Shown here: one piece after another, positions 7,760 to 17,750 of the stretch
How positions within the stretch are numbered: position 1 is the stretch's first letter
How the letters are laid out: each line of letters starts with the position of its first letter
Source: Halosolutus halophilus
GTDB taxonomy: Archaea > Halobacteriota > Halobacteria > Halobacteriales > Natrialbaceae
DNA: 64,000 nt
Direction: 5' to 3'
NCBI RefSeq assembly: GCF_022869805.1
Contig: NZ_CP094974.1
Span: 4,588,001-4,652,000 of the forward strand
The notes under the pieces: generated by a model
What the model was told of the DNA's origin: nothing
Databases searched by the model: none
The model's input: the letters and a program-made list of their open reading frames with translations, nothing else
Program-made: the position numbers and the translations under genes

Positions 7760-10690
7760 ATGCAAAACGGGACACCAAAAGACATCGGCAAGATCAACTT
7801 CGGGCTCATGGAGCCCGAGGAGTACCGGGAGATGAGCGCGACGAAGATCATCACCGCCGACACCTACGACGACGACGGCTTCCCGATCGACATGGGGCTG
7901 ATGGACCCTCGACTGGGAGTCATCGACCCCGGCCTCGAGTGCAAAACCTGCGGGAAGCACTCGGGTTCGTGTAATGGCCACTTCGGCCACATCGAACTCG
8001 CCGCGCCGGTCATCCACGTCGGCTTCACGAAACTGATCCGGCGGTTGCTCCGCGGCACGTGTCGCGAGTGTTCGCGGCTCCTGCTGACCGAGGACGAACG
8101 CGAGGAGTTCTACGGTCAGATCGAGGAGTCCAGGAAACTCGGCCGGGATCTGAACGACGTGACCAAGGCGGCCATCCGACAGGCCCGCAAGAAGGACCGC
8201 TGTCCGTTCTGCGGCGAGATCCAGTACGACATCGACCACGAGAAACCGACCACGTACTACGAGGTCCAGCAGGTTCTGACCAGCGAGTACTCCCAGCGCA
8301 TCGCCGGCGCGATGCAGGGCGACGAGGAGGCCGGCGTCGAGCGGACGACGCCGGACGAACTCGCCGAGGAGACCGAGATCGAGCTCACCCGGATCAACGA
8401 GATCCTCTCGGGTTCGTTCCGCCCGCGAGAGAGCCAGCGCCAGGCGATCGAGAAGGCGCTGGACATCGACCTCACCGAGGAGGACACGAACAAACTGATG
8501 CCGAGCGACATTCGGGACTGGTTCGAGGACATCCCGGACGAGGACATGGAAGTGCTGGGGATCGATCCCGAGCGGTCCCGGCCCGAGTGGATGATCCTCA
8601 CCGTCCTTCCCGTGCCGCCCGTAACGGCGCGACCGTCGATCACCCTCGACAACGGCCAGCGCTCCGAGGACGACCTCACGCACAAGCTGGTCGACATCAT
8701 CCGGATCAACCAGCGGTTCATGGAGAACCGCGAGGCCGGTGCACCCCAGCTGATCATCGAGGACCTGTGGGAACTGCTGCAGTACCACGTCACGACGTTC
8801 ATGGACAACGAGATTTCGGGGACGCCGCCGGCCCGGCACCGTTCCGGCCGGCCGCTCAAGACCCTCTCTCAGCGGCTGAAGGGCAAGGAGGGCCGGTTCC
8901 GCGGCTCGCTGTCCGGGAAGCGCGTGAACTTCTCCGCTCGGACCGTCATCTCGCCGGACCCGACTCTCTCGCTGAACGAGGTCGGCGTTCCGGACCGGGT
9001 CGCAAAGGAGATGACCCAGACGATGAACGTCACCGAGCGCAACTTGGAGGAGGCCCGGCGGTTCGTCGCGAACGGTCCCGAGGGCCACCCCGGTGCGAAC
9101 TACGTGCGCCGACCCGACGGCCGCCGACTGAAGGTGACCGAGAAGAACTGCGAACAGCTCGCCGAGAAGGTCGACGCGGGCTGGGAGGTCAACCGCCACC
9201 TCATCGACGGCGACATCGTCATCTTCAACCGACAGCCGTCGCTGCACCGGATGTCGATCATGGCTCACGAGGTCGTGGTCATGCCGTACAAGACCTTCCG
9301 CCTGAACACCGTCGTCTGTCCGCCGTACAACGCCGACTTCGACGGTGACGAGATGAACATGCACGCCTTACAGAACGAGGAGGCCCGCGCGGAAGCGCGC
9401 GTGCTCATGCGCGTCCAGGAGCAGATCCTGAGCCCTCGCTTCGGGGAGAACATCATCGGGGCCATCCAGGACCACATCTCCGGGATGTACCTCCTGACAC
9501 ACGACAACCCCCAGTTCAACGAGACCCAGGCGCTCGACCTGCTGCGTGCCACCCGGATCGACGAACTGCCGGACCCCAGCGGGATCGACGACGAAGGGAA
9601 TCCGTTCTGGACCGGCTACGACGTCTTCTCCGAACTGCTGCCCGACGACCTCGACCTCGAGTTCACGGGCACCGTCGGCGACGACGTCGTCATCGAGGGC
9701 GGGCAACTGATCGAGGGCACCATCGCCGAGGACGAAGTCGGCGAGTTCGGCGGCGAGATCGTCGACACCATCACGAAGGTCTACGGCAACACCCGCTCTC
9801 GGATCTTCATCAACGAGGTCTCGACGCTGGCGATGCGGGCGATCATGCACTTCGGGTTCTCGATCGGGATCGACGACGAGACCATTCCCGAAGAGGCGGA
9901 GGCCCGCATCGACGAGACGATCGAGGACGCCAACGATCGCGTCGAGGAACTGATCGAGGCCTACGAACGCGGCGAACTCGAGAGTCTCCCGGGCCGGACG
10001 ATCGACGAGACCCTCGAGATGAAGATCATGCAGACGCTCTCCCGCGCGCGTGACAACGCGGGGAACATCGCGGAAGAGCACTTCTCGGAGGACAACCCGG
10101 CGGTCGTCATGGCCAGTTCGGGTGCGCGTGGGTCGATGCTGAACCTGACCCAGATGGCCGGTGCCGTCGGCCAGCAGGCGGTCCGCGGTGAGCGGATCAA
10201 CCGCGGCTACGAGGACCGGACGCTCTCTCACTACAAGCCAAACGACCTCTCGGCCGAGGCTCACGGCTTCGTCGAGAACTCCTACACCGGCGGGCTGACC
10301 CCGCGGGAGTTCTTCTTCCACGCGATGGGCGGCCGCGAGGGGCTGGTCGACACGGCCGTGCGAACGTCGAAGTCCGGCTACCTCCAGCGCCGGCTGATCA
10401 ACGCCCTCTCCGAACTCGAGACCCAGTACGACGGGACGGTCCGCGACACGTCCGATACGATCGTCCAGTTCGAGTTCGGCGAAGACGGTACCTCGCCGGT
10501 CAAGGTCTCTTCCGGCGACGAGAACGAGATCGACGTCGAACGGATCGCCGATCGCGTGCTCGACTCCGAGTTCGCGTCCGAGAAAGAGCGAGCAGAGTTC
10601 CTCGGGACGACACAGGAGCCGACCAACCTCTCGGAGAAGGCGGACGATCGTCGCTTCTACGAGGGTCCGGAGGTGACCTCCGATGACTGA
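7760..10690 (+). CDS. rpoA1: RNA polymerase subunit A' (Rpo1N)
   Basis: 976-aa N-terminal part of the largest subunit. It carries the clamp zinc site (CKTC...CNGHFGH, around residues 54-70) and the catalytic magnesium motif [10 protein letters not shown] with D526, D528 and D530. I chose ATG 7760 ([15 protein letters not shown]), 4 nt after the rpoB1 stop; an in-frame upstream codon at 7739 would lie inside rpoB1 and adds unconserved residues. Its 3' end overlaps rpoA2 by 8 nt. Confidence 0.97.
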   Translation: MQNGTPKDIGKINFGLMEPEEYREMSATKIITADTYDDDGFPIDMGLMDPRLGVIDPGLECKTCGKHSGSCNGHFGHIELAAPVIHVGFTKLIRRLLRGTCRECSRLLLTEDEREEFYGQIEESRKLGRDLNDVTKAAIRQARKKDRCPFCGEIQYDIDHEKPTTYYEVQQVLTSEYSQRIAGAMQGDEEAGVERTTPDELAEETEIELTRINEILSGSFRPRESQRQAIEKALDIDLTEEDTNKLMPSDIRDWFEDIPDEDMEVLGIDPERSRPEWMILTVLPVPPVTARPSITLDNGQRSEDDLTHKLVDIIRINQRFMENREAGAPQLIIEDLWELLQYHVTTFMDNEISGTPPARHRSGRPLKTLSQRLKGKEGRFRGSLSGKRVNFSARTVISPDPTLSLNEVGVPDRVAKEMTQTMNVTERNLEEARRFVANGPEGHPGANYVRRPDGRRLKVTEKNCEQLAEKVDAGWEVNRHLIDGDIVIFNRQPSLHRMSIMAHEVVVMPYKTFRLNTVVCPPYNADFDGDEMNMHALQNEEARAEARVLMRVQEQILSPRFGENIIGAIQDHISGMYLLTHDNPQFNETQALDLLRATRIDELPDPSGIDDEGNPFWTGYDVFSELLPDDLDLEFTGTVGDDVVIEGGQLIEGTIAEDEVGEFGGEIVDTITKVYGNTRSRIFINEVSTLAMRAIMHFGFSIGIDDETIPEEAEARIDETIEDANDRVEELIEAYERGELESLPGRTIDETLEMKIMQTLSRARDNAGNIAEEHFSEDNPAVVMASSGARGSMLNLTQMAGAVGQQAVRGERINRGYEDRTLSHYKPNDLSAEAHGFVENSYTGGLTPREFFFHAMGGREGLVDTAVRTSKSGYLQRRLINALSELETQYDGTVRDTSDTIVQFEFGEDGTSPVKVSSGDENEIDVERIADRVLDSEFASEKERAEFLGTTQEPTNLSEKADDRRFYEGPEVTSDD

Positions 10691-11879
10691 GGTCGACTAC
10701 GACGTCGACGACGACACGATCGCGGTCGTCGAGGACACCGATCTCCCCCGTCGGCTCAAGGACAACGTCTACGAGACGCTCGAAGACCGCGGGGACGCCA
10801 CCGTCGAGGACGCCGACGAACTGGCGAAGGCGGTCGAGGCCCGGTACACGGACACTCGCGTCGATCCGCTCGACCCCGTCGGCACCGTCTCCGCCCAGTC
10901 GATCGGGGAACCCGGGACCCAGCTGACGATGAACACGTTCCACTACGCGGGGGTCGCGGAGATCGACGTGACGCAGGGCCTACCCCGACTCATCGAGTTG
11001 GTCGACGCCCGGAAGACCCCGGACACCCCGATGATGACCGTCCACCTGGAGGACGAGTACGCCACCGAGCGCGAGCGGGCCCACGAGGTCGTCTGGAAGA
11101 TCGAGGCGACCAAGATCCTCGCACTGGGAGACGTCTCGACGAACGTCGCGGACATGCGGGTCCAGATCTCGCTCAACGAGGACACCTTAGCGGAGCGGAT
11201 GATCACGCCCGAGGAGGTCGCCGAGATCATCGAGGACCACCTCGGCGTGAGCACGGTCCAACAGGGGACCCAGATCCAGTTCGGCCCCGAAGAGCCGTCC
11301 TACCGCGACCTGCTCCAGCTGGTCGAGGAACTGCGCGACATCACGTTCAAGGGAATCGAGGACATCTCGCGGGTCGTCATCCGCCGGGAAGAACTGGACG
11401 ACGGCAACGAGGAGTTCGTCCTCTACACCGAGGGATCGGCTTTCGGCGACGTCCTCGAGATCGAGGGCGTCGACGCCTCCCGCACCACGTGTAACAACAT
11501 CCACGAGATTCACCGCAACCTCGGCATCGAGGCCGCCCGGGAGGCGATCATCGAGGAGACGAACAACACGCTGGCCGAGCAGGGGCTGGACGACGTCAAC
11601 GTCCGACACCTGATGCTCGTCGCGGACATGATGACCAACCGCGGTGAGATCGAGTCGATCGGCCGTCACGGCATCTCGGGCTCCAAGGAGTCCGTCCTCG
11701 CCCGTGCGGCGTTCGAGGTGACGGTCAACCACCTGCTGAACGCCGCGATTCACGGCGAGGTCGACGACCTCGATGGCGTCACCGAGAACGTCATCGTCGG
11801 CAAACCGATCAAACTCGGGACCGGCGACGTCGACCTGCGCATGGGATCGACGAGTTCCGGCAGCAGGCAGGCCGACTGA
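10683..11879 (+). CDS. rpoA2: RNA polymerase subunit A'' (Rpo1C)
   Basis: 398-aa C-terminal part of the largest subunit (jaw, trigger loop). The trigger-loop helix is visible as [13 protein letters not shown] followed by VTQGLPRL. Overlaps the end of rpoA1 by 8 nt, so the two halves of one ancestral protein are translationally coupled. The nusA-like gene follows after 3 nt. Confidence 0.97.
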   Translation: MTEVDYDVDDDTIAVVEDTDLPRRLKDNVYETLEDRGDATVEDADELAKAVEARYTDTRVDPLDPVGTVSAQSIGEPGTQLTMNTFHYAGVAEIDVTQGLPRLIELVDARKTPDTPMMTVHLEDEYATERERAHEVVWKIEATKILALGDVSTNVADMRVQISLNEDTLAERMITPEEVAEIIEDHLGVSTVQQGTQIQFGPEEPSYRDLLQLVEELRDITFKGIEDISRVVIRREELDDGNEEFVLYTEGSAFGDVLEIEGVDASRTTCNNIHEIHRNLGIEAAREAIIEETNNTLAEQGLDDVNVRHLMLVADMMTNRGEIESIGRHGISGSKESVLARAAFEVTVNHLLNAAIHGEVDDLDGVTENVIVGKPIKLGTGDVDLRMGSTSSGSRQAD

Positions 11880-11882
11880 TCG

Positions 11883-12320
11883 ATGGGCGTCCGGCTTACC
11901 GACGACGCCCGCCAGTACCTCGCGCTGTTCGAGGACGTGACGGGAGTCAGCGGAACGGACTGCATCGTCGACGATGCGGACGGCGACGGCCCGAATCGAC
12001 TCCTGATCGTCGTCGCGAGCGATCGGATGGGCGACGCGATCGGCCCCGGCGGCCGGACGGTCCAGCAGTTCGAAGACCGCGTCGACGCACAGGTCCGTCT
12101 CGTCGAGGCTGCCGACGATCCCGAGACCTTCGTCGCGAACACGCTCGCACCGGCGGCCGTCTACAACGTCACGATCAGCGAGAACGACGACACCGTCGCC
12201 TACGTCGAGGTGGCCGAGGAGGATCACGGCGTCGCGATCGGATCGAACGGCCGAACGATCGACGCTGCGCGCACGCTGGCCGATCGGCACTTCGGGATCA
12301 ACGACGTGCAGTTGATCTGA
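11883..12320 (+). CDS. nusA: NusA-like KH-domain transcription factor
   Basis: 145-aa archaeal NusA homologue made only of two KH-type RNA-binding domains. The GxxG loops are at MGDAIGPGGRTV and GVAIGSNGRTID. It lacks the N-terminal polymerase-binding and S1 domains of bacterial NusA, as is normal in archaea. Position between rpoA2 and rps12 is the conserved archaeal arrangement. Exact role in elongation or termination in archaea is not settled. Confidence 0.93.
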   Translation: MGVRLTDDARQYLALFEDVTGVSGTDCIVDDADGDGPNRLLIVVASDRMGDAIGPGGRTVQQFEDRVDAQVRLVEAADDPETFVANTLAPAAVYNVTISENDDTVAYVEVAEEDHGVAIGSNGRTIDAARTLADRHFGINDVQLI

Positions 12321-12483
12321 CGGTCGATCGGTCCACTCGCTTCTTCGTTCGGGAACCTCAGGGCGTCCGAGCGTCGCTAACGTCCGCTGTGGCCGTCGTT
12401 CGAATCCGCGAGACGCCCGCAGAGTCGCCGAGCGGCGTATCTAAAGCGTTCTCGTGCCGTAATGGGCAACTCGAAACGGGTCG

Positions 12484-12490
12484 CTTAAGT
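12484..12490 (+). promoter_or_regulatory. TATA-like box before rps12
   Basis: CTTAAGT centred 27 nt upstream of the rps12 ATG, the spacing of a leaderless haloarchaeal promoter. It would allow rps12-rps7 to be transcribed separately from the polymerase genes, consistent with the 193-nt gap after nusA. Confidence 0.5.
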
Positions 12491-12513
12491 GGCTCCGACG
12501 GATATCGACGTCC

Positions 12514-12942
12514 ATGGCAAACGGCAAATACGCCGCGCGCAAGCTCAAGAAGGACCGCCAGGAGCAGCGGTGGTCCGACTCGGACTACGCGCGCCGCGCC
12601 CGCGGACTTCGCGAGAAGTCCGACCCCCTCGAGGGCGCTCCGCAGGGCCGAGGTATCGTACTCGAAAAGGTCGGCATCGAAGCCAAACAGCCCAACTCGG
12701 CGATCCGGAAGTGCGTCCGGGTGCAGCTGATCAAGAACGGGAAGCAGGTCACCGCGTTCTGTCCTGGTGACGGTGCGATCTCGTTCATCGACGAGCACGA
12801 CGAAGTCACCATCGCCGGAATCGGCGGGGCGAAGGGACGTGCGATGGGCGACCTCTCCGGCGTCAACTACAAGGTCGACAAGGTCAACGGCGTCGCGCTC
12901 AAGGAACTGGTCCGCGGGAACGCAGAGAAACCGGTGCGATAA
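12514..12942 (+). CDS. rps12: Small ribosomal subunit protein uS12
   Basis: 142-aa ribosomal protein S12 at the decoding centre. The conserved loop is visible as [21 protein letters not shown] and [15 protein letters not shown]. Length is normal for archaea. Preceded by its own promoter-like box; rps7 starts 2 nt after its stop. Confidence 0.97.
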   Translation: MANGKYAARKLKKDRQEQRWSDSDYARRARGLREKSDPLEGAPQGRGIVLEKVGIEAKQPNSAIRKCVRVQLIKNGKQVTAFCPGDGAISFIDEHDEVTIAGIGGAKGRAMGDLSGVNYKVDKVNGVALKELVRGNAEKPVR

Positions 12943-12944
12943 CC

Positions 12945-13553
12945 ATGGCTGCAGAAGACCAACCGGATCCTGACGCCCCGGCAGGCGGTGCCGACGTCTC
13001 CGCGAAGCTGTTCGGTACGTGGGAGATCGGCGAGATCGAGTACGGCGACCCCTCCACCGAACGCTACATCACGGTGACGCCGATCGCCCACACCGCGGGC
13101 CGCCACGCCAGCAAGCAGTTCAAGAAGTCCCAGGTCTCGATCGTCGAGCGGTTCATCAATCGCTTAATGCAGACCGAAGAGAACACGGGCAAGAAACAGC
13201 AGTCGCTCAACCACGTCCGCGAGGCGTTCGAACTCGTCAACGAGCGCACCGAGGAGAACCCTATCCAGGTGCTCGTGACCGCCGTCGAGAACGCCGCCCC
13301 GCGCGAGGAGACCGTCCGCCTGAAGTACGGTGGCATCTCGGTCCCCAAGGCCGTCGACGTCGCTCCCCAGCGACGGGTCGACCAGGCCCTGAAGTTCCTC
13401 GCCGAAGGCGTCTACAACGACTCGTTCAAGACTGCGACGCCCGCTGCAGAAGCGATCGCCAACCAGCTCGTCGGTGCCGCCAACTACGACGTCCAGACGT
13501 ACGCGATCAGCCAGAAAGAAGAGAAAGAGCGCGTTGCGGCGGCTGCACGCTAA
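12945..13553 (+). CDS. rps7: Small ribosomal subunit protein uS7
   Basis: 202-aa ribosomal protein S7, which nucleates assembly of the 30S head. Archaeal-type acidic N-terminal extension, then RYITVTPIAHTAGRH and NRLMQTEENTGKKQQ. Forms a pair with rps12. In many archaea fusA follows directly; here about 5.2 kb of other genes separate them. A T-rich stretch after the stop (13560-13580) may end the transcript. Confidence 0.97.
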   Translation: MAAEDQPDPDAPAGGADVSAKLFGTWEIGEIEYGDPSTERYITVTPIAHTAGRHASKQFKKSQVSIVERFINRLMQTEENTGKKQQSLNHVREAFELVNERTEENPIQVLVTAVENAAPREETVRLKYGGISVPKAVDVAPQRRVDQALKFLAEGVYNDSFKTATPAAEAIANQLVGAANYDVQTYAISQKEEKERVAAAAR

Positions 13554-13741
13554 CGCGGGATCTGTTTTCGCCTCTTTCAGGACGCCGCTAGTGAATTCGT
13601 TAAATCGCCCCCATCCACGATCGCGTCTTTCGAATTCTGCCGTCTAAGGATGGCGGGTCGTACGTCCCAGTCCCTTCTGGATTCGCACGTACACCAGTGT
13701 CCGTGTGGTTCGATGTGACACGTTACTCTCCCCTGACCAGA

Positions 13742-13748
13742 TTTAATA
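13742..13748 (+). promoter_or_regulatory. TATA-like box before the HalX regulator
   Basis: TTTAATA about 30 nt upstream of the GTG start at 13778. It falls inside a longer open frame, which argues against the more upstream start codon for that gene. Confidence 0.5.
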
Positions 13749-13777
13749 GTACCTGCCGACCACTACTGAAACGAGAC

Positions 13778-14347
13778 GTGTTGCTGGAATCTACTGTTCA
13801 CCTCTTCGTCGTGGATCCCGACCTGTCTCTCGGGAGTCCGGCTGCAGATCACTGTCGGATGGACATGCACATCACCTACGCGAACTTCGACAGATCGATC
13901 CTCGAACAGATCGACGAACACTACGATCTACTCGTCCTCGACTGGGGTCTCGATGCACCGGACGCGCGCGGAGTACTGGATACGGTCCGACAGCACGCCC
14001 CCGACACTCGGATCCTCGCGCTCACCACTGACGTCCCGGCAACGGATCCGATCGATCGCGGTGCCGACGAGTTTCTCGTCGAACCCGTGACGGACGAAAC
14101 GCTGTACAGGACGATCGAGCGACTGGCTCTGCAAAAGACATACGAGGAGACGATGAGCGAGTTCTATCGTCTGGCGACCGAACGTGCGTTGCTACAGACC
14201 GAACTGGAGTCGGCTGTCGACGCGGCTGATCAATATCAGTCCGTCACCCGGGAACTGGACGAGTGTCGCGAGCGTGCAGCAGCGATTCGCGACGAGTTGT
14301 CGAGCGACGAGTTCGATCGAGCGTTGCGGCAATTGCTCGACGACTGA
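13778..14347 (+). CDS. HalX-domain response regulator (atypical receiver)
   Basis: 189-aa protein starting at GTG 13778, chosen because a TATA-like box lies 30 nt upstream and the receiver strand HLFVVDPD begins right after. Receiver residues about 7-115 have the acidic D13/D15 and the probable phospho-acceptor D55 (VLDWGLD). The conserved Lys of the KP motif is replaced by Glu (VEPV, E102). Residues about 120-185 form a helical HalX domain (FYRLATERALLQTELE...YQSVTRELDE). HalX regulators are haloarchaeal; no DNA-binding domain is obvious. A longer frame opens at 13697 but would contain the promoter. Heads the CHAT-protease block; no histidine kinase is nearby. Confidence 0.8.
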   Translation: MLLESTVHLFVVDPDLSLGSPAADHCRMDMHITYANFDRSILEQIDEHYDLLVLDWGLDAPDARGVLDTVRQHAPDTRILALTTDVPATDPIDRGADEFLVEPVTDETLYRTIERLALQKTYEETMSEFYRLATERALLQTELESAVDAADQYQSVTRELDECRERAAAIRDELSSDEFDRALRQLLDD

Positions 14348-14465
14348 TCGATTGGTCTGCAACTTTCCCTCTGAAGCAGCCACGTACCAGTTTGAGCGCC
14401 TGTATTAGTATTCTATACGTTTCGCCCGATTAAATCAGAGAATAATACTATGATTGCTATCTATG

Positions 14466-14480
14466 ATATATTAAAATAAA
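14466..14480 (+). promoter_or_regulatory. AT-rich promoter of the small DUF7503-like gene
   Basis: An A/T-only run containing TATATTAAAATAAA, 36-50 nt upstream of ATG 14516 in the most AT-rich part of the window (14405-14490). An imperfect inverted repeat (14407-14414 with 14439-14449) lies just upstream and could be an operator. Confidence 0.45.
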
Positions 14481-14515
14481 TTCATTACGAGGGCGTTCCA
14501 TGGGTCAGGTGTACC

Positions 14516-14641
14516 ATGACGGACCTAACCGAATACCTGACGAATCACCCGCGAATGATCGGCGTCCTGTTCACGATTACGGTGCTCCTGTCGAATACGG
14601 GTACCGTTGCAGCGTCGAACAGTGCTTATTTCGGCCCTTGA
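14516..14641 (+). CDS. DUF7503-like hydrophobic microprotein (41 aa)
   Basis: A 41-residue ORF: a polar start (MTDLTEYLTNHPRMIG), one hydrophobic segment (VLFTITVLLSN) and a short tail ending FGP. It matches my memory of the haloarchaeal DUF7503 microproteins, which share the HPRMIG-hydrophobic-GP pattern. One membrane helix or signal-like segment is likely. It has its own AT-rich promoter and its last 16 bases overlap the 3' end of the convergent CHAT gene. Function unknown; a membrane peptide beside a protease could be its substrate or effector (inference). Confidence 0.7.
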   Translation: MTDLTEYLTNHPRMIGVLFTITVLLSNTGTVAASNSAYFGP

Positions 14642-16719
14642 ATTCCAAGCCGTTTCTGTAGAAATTCCTCGCTCCAAGTCACTTCTCCATCAAATACGAT
14701 CGGAATACTGTCAATGCATAGGAAATCTAATAATTGTGTGGTCGTTACTGGGATGTTCTCCGTTTCTCCGGGGAAGAGGTAATGAGAAGTGATCGGTTCT
14801 AAATGCGGAATAAATAGCCCGCCTGTCCCATTGGAACCTATGTAAGTCTCTATTTCGACCTTCCACTCCCCGTCTTTTTGCGCCACCGAACAGACCTCTG
14901 GAACTCCTGTTTTCGACTGAGCTATCGTCGTCGTCCCATCTCCGACGAGGTAATATTGTTCAGCGATCACACTTTTCTTTCGAGCGATATCCAGCGCAGC
15001 ATAAAGCGGGTACCCCTGGTTCAGCAACCGTGCGATCGTCTTCCCAACGCTAACGGCGCCACTGTTGACGACGTCGGTGAGCGTTACGATCCCGCCGATG
15101 CTGCCTTTTTCTACCAAATACAGCCCCTGGTCGTGCGACTGGCACGCGTTGAGCAAGAAGGCCTTCGGTCCGACGGTTTCGATCGATTTGGCGTCGAATT
15201 TACCGTTCGAACACTGAAATCCGTCCGTATCGATGTGACCGATGTAATGACAAAAATCGCTCTCGTGCGTGAGAACGCGTTCGAACTCGTCCTTCGTGAG
15301 GTTGTGATGAATTGTCACGTCGAACGGAAGTTCTTCGTGATTTCCGTAGAGTTCGTTTACCGTTTCGAGTTCTTCGTTCATCTCCGAGTCGTTACAGACG
15401 ACGTCGATCGCGATCGGGCCGTCTTTCGGCGTCCGTCCGATGTCGTTGTGAAACGCCGCCAACGGGGTCGTACTCGTGATCGGAGACGAGTTTGTCCCGC
15501 TCCACCGCTGTCGGATCGTCGGAATCGTCGACCCACCACGAGGGTAAGCACGGGTGTTCGTTCCCCTGATCGAACGTTCACTCCGGCTACTCCCTCCTCG
15601 CGTAAACGCTTCGATCGCTTGCGTCTGGGTCTCGACCTGTGGCTTTTCGCTCCGATTTTCATCGCTCTCGCCGATTTTCACGATCGAGAGGTCGTCAGCG
15701 ATGAACGGGAGAAATTCGACCGCCTCGTTCGGAGAATCGATCTGCGTTTCGAGTTGCCATTTCGGGAGATGTGGCTCCAACGAGGCGAACGGAATCTCGA
15801 GGAACATCTCGACCTGTTCGGCGAGCGGGTGTTCGTACGCTTCTGCAGGGTCGAAATCGAGAACCGGTTCGACGGCTTGCCGTTCGTGGAGGGAAAGCGG
15901 CGTCATTCCCTCGGTTCGAACGACGCAATCGAGCAAGAACAACTGCTTTAGCGCTCGTTCGACGGTCGATTCGAACTCGCCGTTCTTCTCGAGTTGATGT
16001 GTATACCCTGTGTCAGTTACGAGCTTCGGATCCGGTCCGGGTGTTACGGACGCTCCGAGATAGTATGCAAGCGGCGTAACGACGAACACGCGGCCCAGTT
16101 CCGGGGGCACCTCGATTCGGATACCGGTCCGGGGTCGGTCGATCGCTGCTGGTATGTGCAACTCGTCTCCCAGTTCGAGTGCTGGCGGATGACCGCGAAG
16201 TGTTGGATACGATCGTTCCGGTGTCGTCGTTTTGAGGGCCGAGCCGAACGCCGAGACTGCTGTCATTACGTCCGCCGGGTCCCTCGTCGTAGTGATCGTC
16301 TCTGCAGGGCGCGTGTGATACGACCGTGCGCCGATGATCGTCGACGTCGGATCTTCGAACGAAATATACGTTCGATTCATATCAGAGTAGATGTGGATCC
16401 CACTGTTTGACTGCACGTACACTTTCATCGACGTAGACAGGTCGAGGGTGTATTCGCCCCGCGGGAACGACTGCTGTTCGTTGGGTTGTACTTCGCCCAG
16501 CATCGAGCCGCCTCCAGTCCGAATATACACCGTCTCCTTCGTCGAGAGTGTGAGCATATCGGTCGTGATCTCGACAGCCGCATCGATCGGATATCGGATC
16601 CGATCGCAGTCGACGGGTTCGGGTGTCACCGGCCCGTGCGTCGTAAGCCGGTACCGATGCCGTTCGATCGGATCGATGATTTCGAGGCCGTCCTCGATCG
16701 GTTCGAATTTCGGTTTCAT
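14626..16719 (-). CDS. CHAT-domain (caspase-like) protease
   Basis: A 697-aa protein. The C-terminal part (about 450-640) is a CHAT domain of the caspase/separase clan, with H495 in HYIGHID and C526 in LLNACQS as the probable His-Cys dyad. The N-terminal 300 residues are beta-rich and resemble no domain I can name. Residues about 360-430 are Ser/Thr/Arg-rich and probably a flexible linker. Other CHAT proteins act as regulated proteases in bacterial conflict systems and cell death. No signal peptide, so likely cytoplasmic. Codon use is visibly less GC-biased than in neighbouring housekeeping genes, suggesting a different history. Lies opposite the small DUF7503-like gene and downstream of the DUF7504-like gene, 85 nt apart and on the same strand. 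Confidence 0.8.
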   Translation of the reverse strand: MKPKFEPIEDGLEIIDPIERHRYRLTTHGPVTPEPVDCDRIRYPIDAAVEITTDMLTLSTKETVYIRTGGGSMLGEVQPNEQQSFPRGEYTLDLSTSMKVYVQSNSGIHIYSDMNRTYISFEDPTSTIIGARSYHTRPAETITTTRDPADVMTAVSAFGSALKTTTPERSYPTLRGHPPALELGDELHIPAAIDRPRTGIRIEVPPELGRVFVVTPLAYYLGASVTPGPDPKLVTDTGYTHQLEKNGEFESTVERALKQLFLLDCVVRTEGMTPLSLHERQAVEPVLDFDPAEAYEHPLAEQVEMFLEIPFASLEPHLPKWQLETQIDSPNEAVEFLPFIADDLSIVKIGESDENRSEKPQVETQTQAIEAFTRGGSSRSERSIRGTNTRAYPRGGSTIPTIRQRWSGTNSSPITSTTPLAAFHNDIGRTPKDGPIAIDVVCNDSEMNEELETVNELYGNHEELPFDVTIHHNLTKDEFERVLTHESDFCHYIGHIDTDGFQCSNGKFDAKSIETVGPKAFLLNACQSHDQGLYLVEKGSIGGIVTLTDVVNSGAVSVGKTIARLLNQGYPLYAALDIARKKSVIAEQYYLVGDGTTTIAQSKTGVPEVCSVAQKDGEWKVEIETYIGSNGTGGLFIPHLEPITSHYLFPGETENIPVTTTQLLDFLCIDSIPIVFDGEVTWSEEFLQKRLGIQGPK

Positions 16720-16804
16720 TGGAGTGAGGAGTCGAAGTGTAGAGCGGCAGTCGGGAACCGTTCGTCGAACTATCCAAATCGGATGGCCGCCGGTGAAATA
16801 GCTG

Positions 16805-17557
16805 TTACGCCTCGGGCGAGGTGAGCCACCCGGAACAGTGGCCGGTGTCCGGAAGGGACCATCGCTCCTGGGGACGGCCGTTCCGGTCCCGGAGTTCGAC
16901 CAGGACGTCGAACAGCGGTTTCAGAACCGGGACGACGCTGGTGTCTGGCTCTACGGGGAGCCGGTAGTGGACCATTCCGTCGACGTCTTTCACGCGTCCG
17001 CTGGTCAGGTGGACGAACTTGAACACCTGTTCGGTGCTGTAGTCCTCGAGCAGCGGGAGCAGCGAGTCGACGCCGACCCGGAGTTCGCTGGGTTCGAGTC
17101 CGTCGACGTCGGTTTCGAAGCTCTCGATCGCGCCCGAGATGGCGATGCCGAGGTCGACGAGCGTTTCCACGGTGGCCGCGTTACCGTCGTCGATCGCCGG
17201 CGTGGTGTGCCCGTCGCCGCCCGATTCCTGTGCGACGGCGCTACGCGTCTGGCTCTCGTAGTGGACGATCCGGTGCGGGTCCGAGGAGAATGGCTCGTCG
17301 ACGAGCGAGCGGTGGTGGCCGTCGCTGTTCGTCGAGACCAGCACGCGGCGACGAACCCGATCGGACGCGTGACCCAGCAGGCGTCGAGCGGACCGTCGTT
17401 GATGTTCGGGGTGGACGGAGCCGACGACGAGGACGCTCGCGCCCTGCCGTTTCAACCGTGACAACTCTTCGGTAAACGAATCGTCGGCCGGCTCCTGCTG
17501 GCGGTCCTTGGCCGAGAACATCAATTGTATGTTCCAACTGTTGTCCGTGTCAAACAT
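16805..17557 (-). CDS. DUF7504-like protein
   Basis: 250-aa soluble protein. Residues about 35-105 look like a degenerate RecA/KaiC-type core (GASVLVVGSV, then HASDRVRRRVLVSTN and HYESQTRS) without an intact Walker A lysine motif. The rest is helical (SLLPLLEDYSTEQVFKFVHL), as in haloarchaeal proteins labelled DUF7504. I assign the family from memory with moderate confidence. It probably shares a transcript with the downstream CHAT gene. A signalling or scaffold role for the protease is inference. Confidence 0.55.
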   Translation of the reverse strand: MFDTDNSWNIQLMFSAKDRQQEPADDSFTEELSRLKRQGASVLVVGSVHPEHQRRSARRLLGHASDRVRRRVLVSTNSDGHHRSLVDEPFSSDPHRIVHYESQTRSAVAQESGGDGHTTPAIDDGNAATVETLVDLGIAISGAIESFETDVDGLEPSELRVGVDSLLPLLEDYSTEQVFKFVHLTSGRVKDVDGMVHYRLPVEPDTSVVPVLKPLFDVLVELRDRNGRPQERWSLPDTGHCSGWLTSPEA

Positions 17558-17652
17558 TAAACGTTCTGGTCGAACAGGACGAGGAGCGAGCGACTCGGGG
17601 TGACCGGAGTTTTCGAGGGTTCGAGCGGTGGTGAACCGTGAATCGATCGCAT

Positions 17653-17721
17653 CGTTGCAGAGGCGTATCGATCACGCAAAACCGGCACCGTTGCGGAGGC
17701 GTATCGATCCCGTAGAACCGT
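17653..17721. repeat. Imperfect 33-bp direct repeat
   Basis: Two copies (17653-17685 and 17689-17721) sharing CGTTGC-GAGGCGTATCGATC with a few substitutions, period 36 bases, in the gap between the DUF7504-like and DUF5781 genes. No coding potential seen. Confidence 0.5.
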
Positions 17722-17750
17722 TCCACACCGGATGCGTCCAGAACTGATCG

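Noticed and set aside
4297-7863. 1188-codon open frame antisense to rpoB2/rpoB1
   Set aside because: Covers two certain polymerase genes on the other strand. Long antisense frames are expected from strong GC bias at third positions; the translation is Arg/Val/Leu-rich with no motif.
17653-17721. Possible CRISPR-like array
   Set aside because: Only two imperfect copies and a 3-nt gap between them; no spacers, no cas genes nearby.
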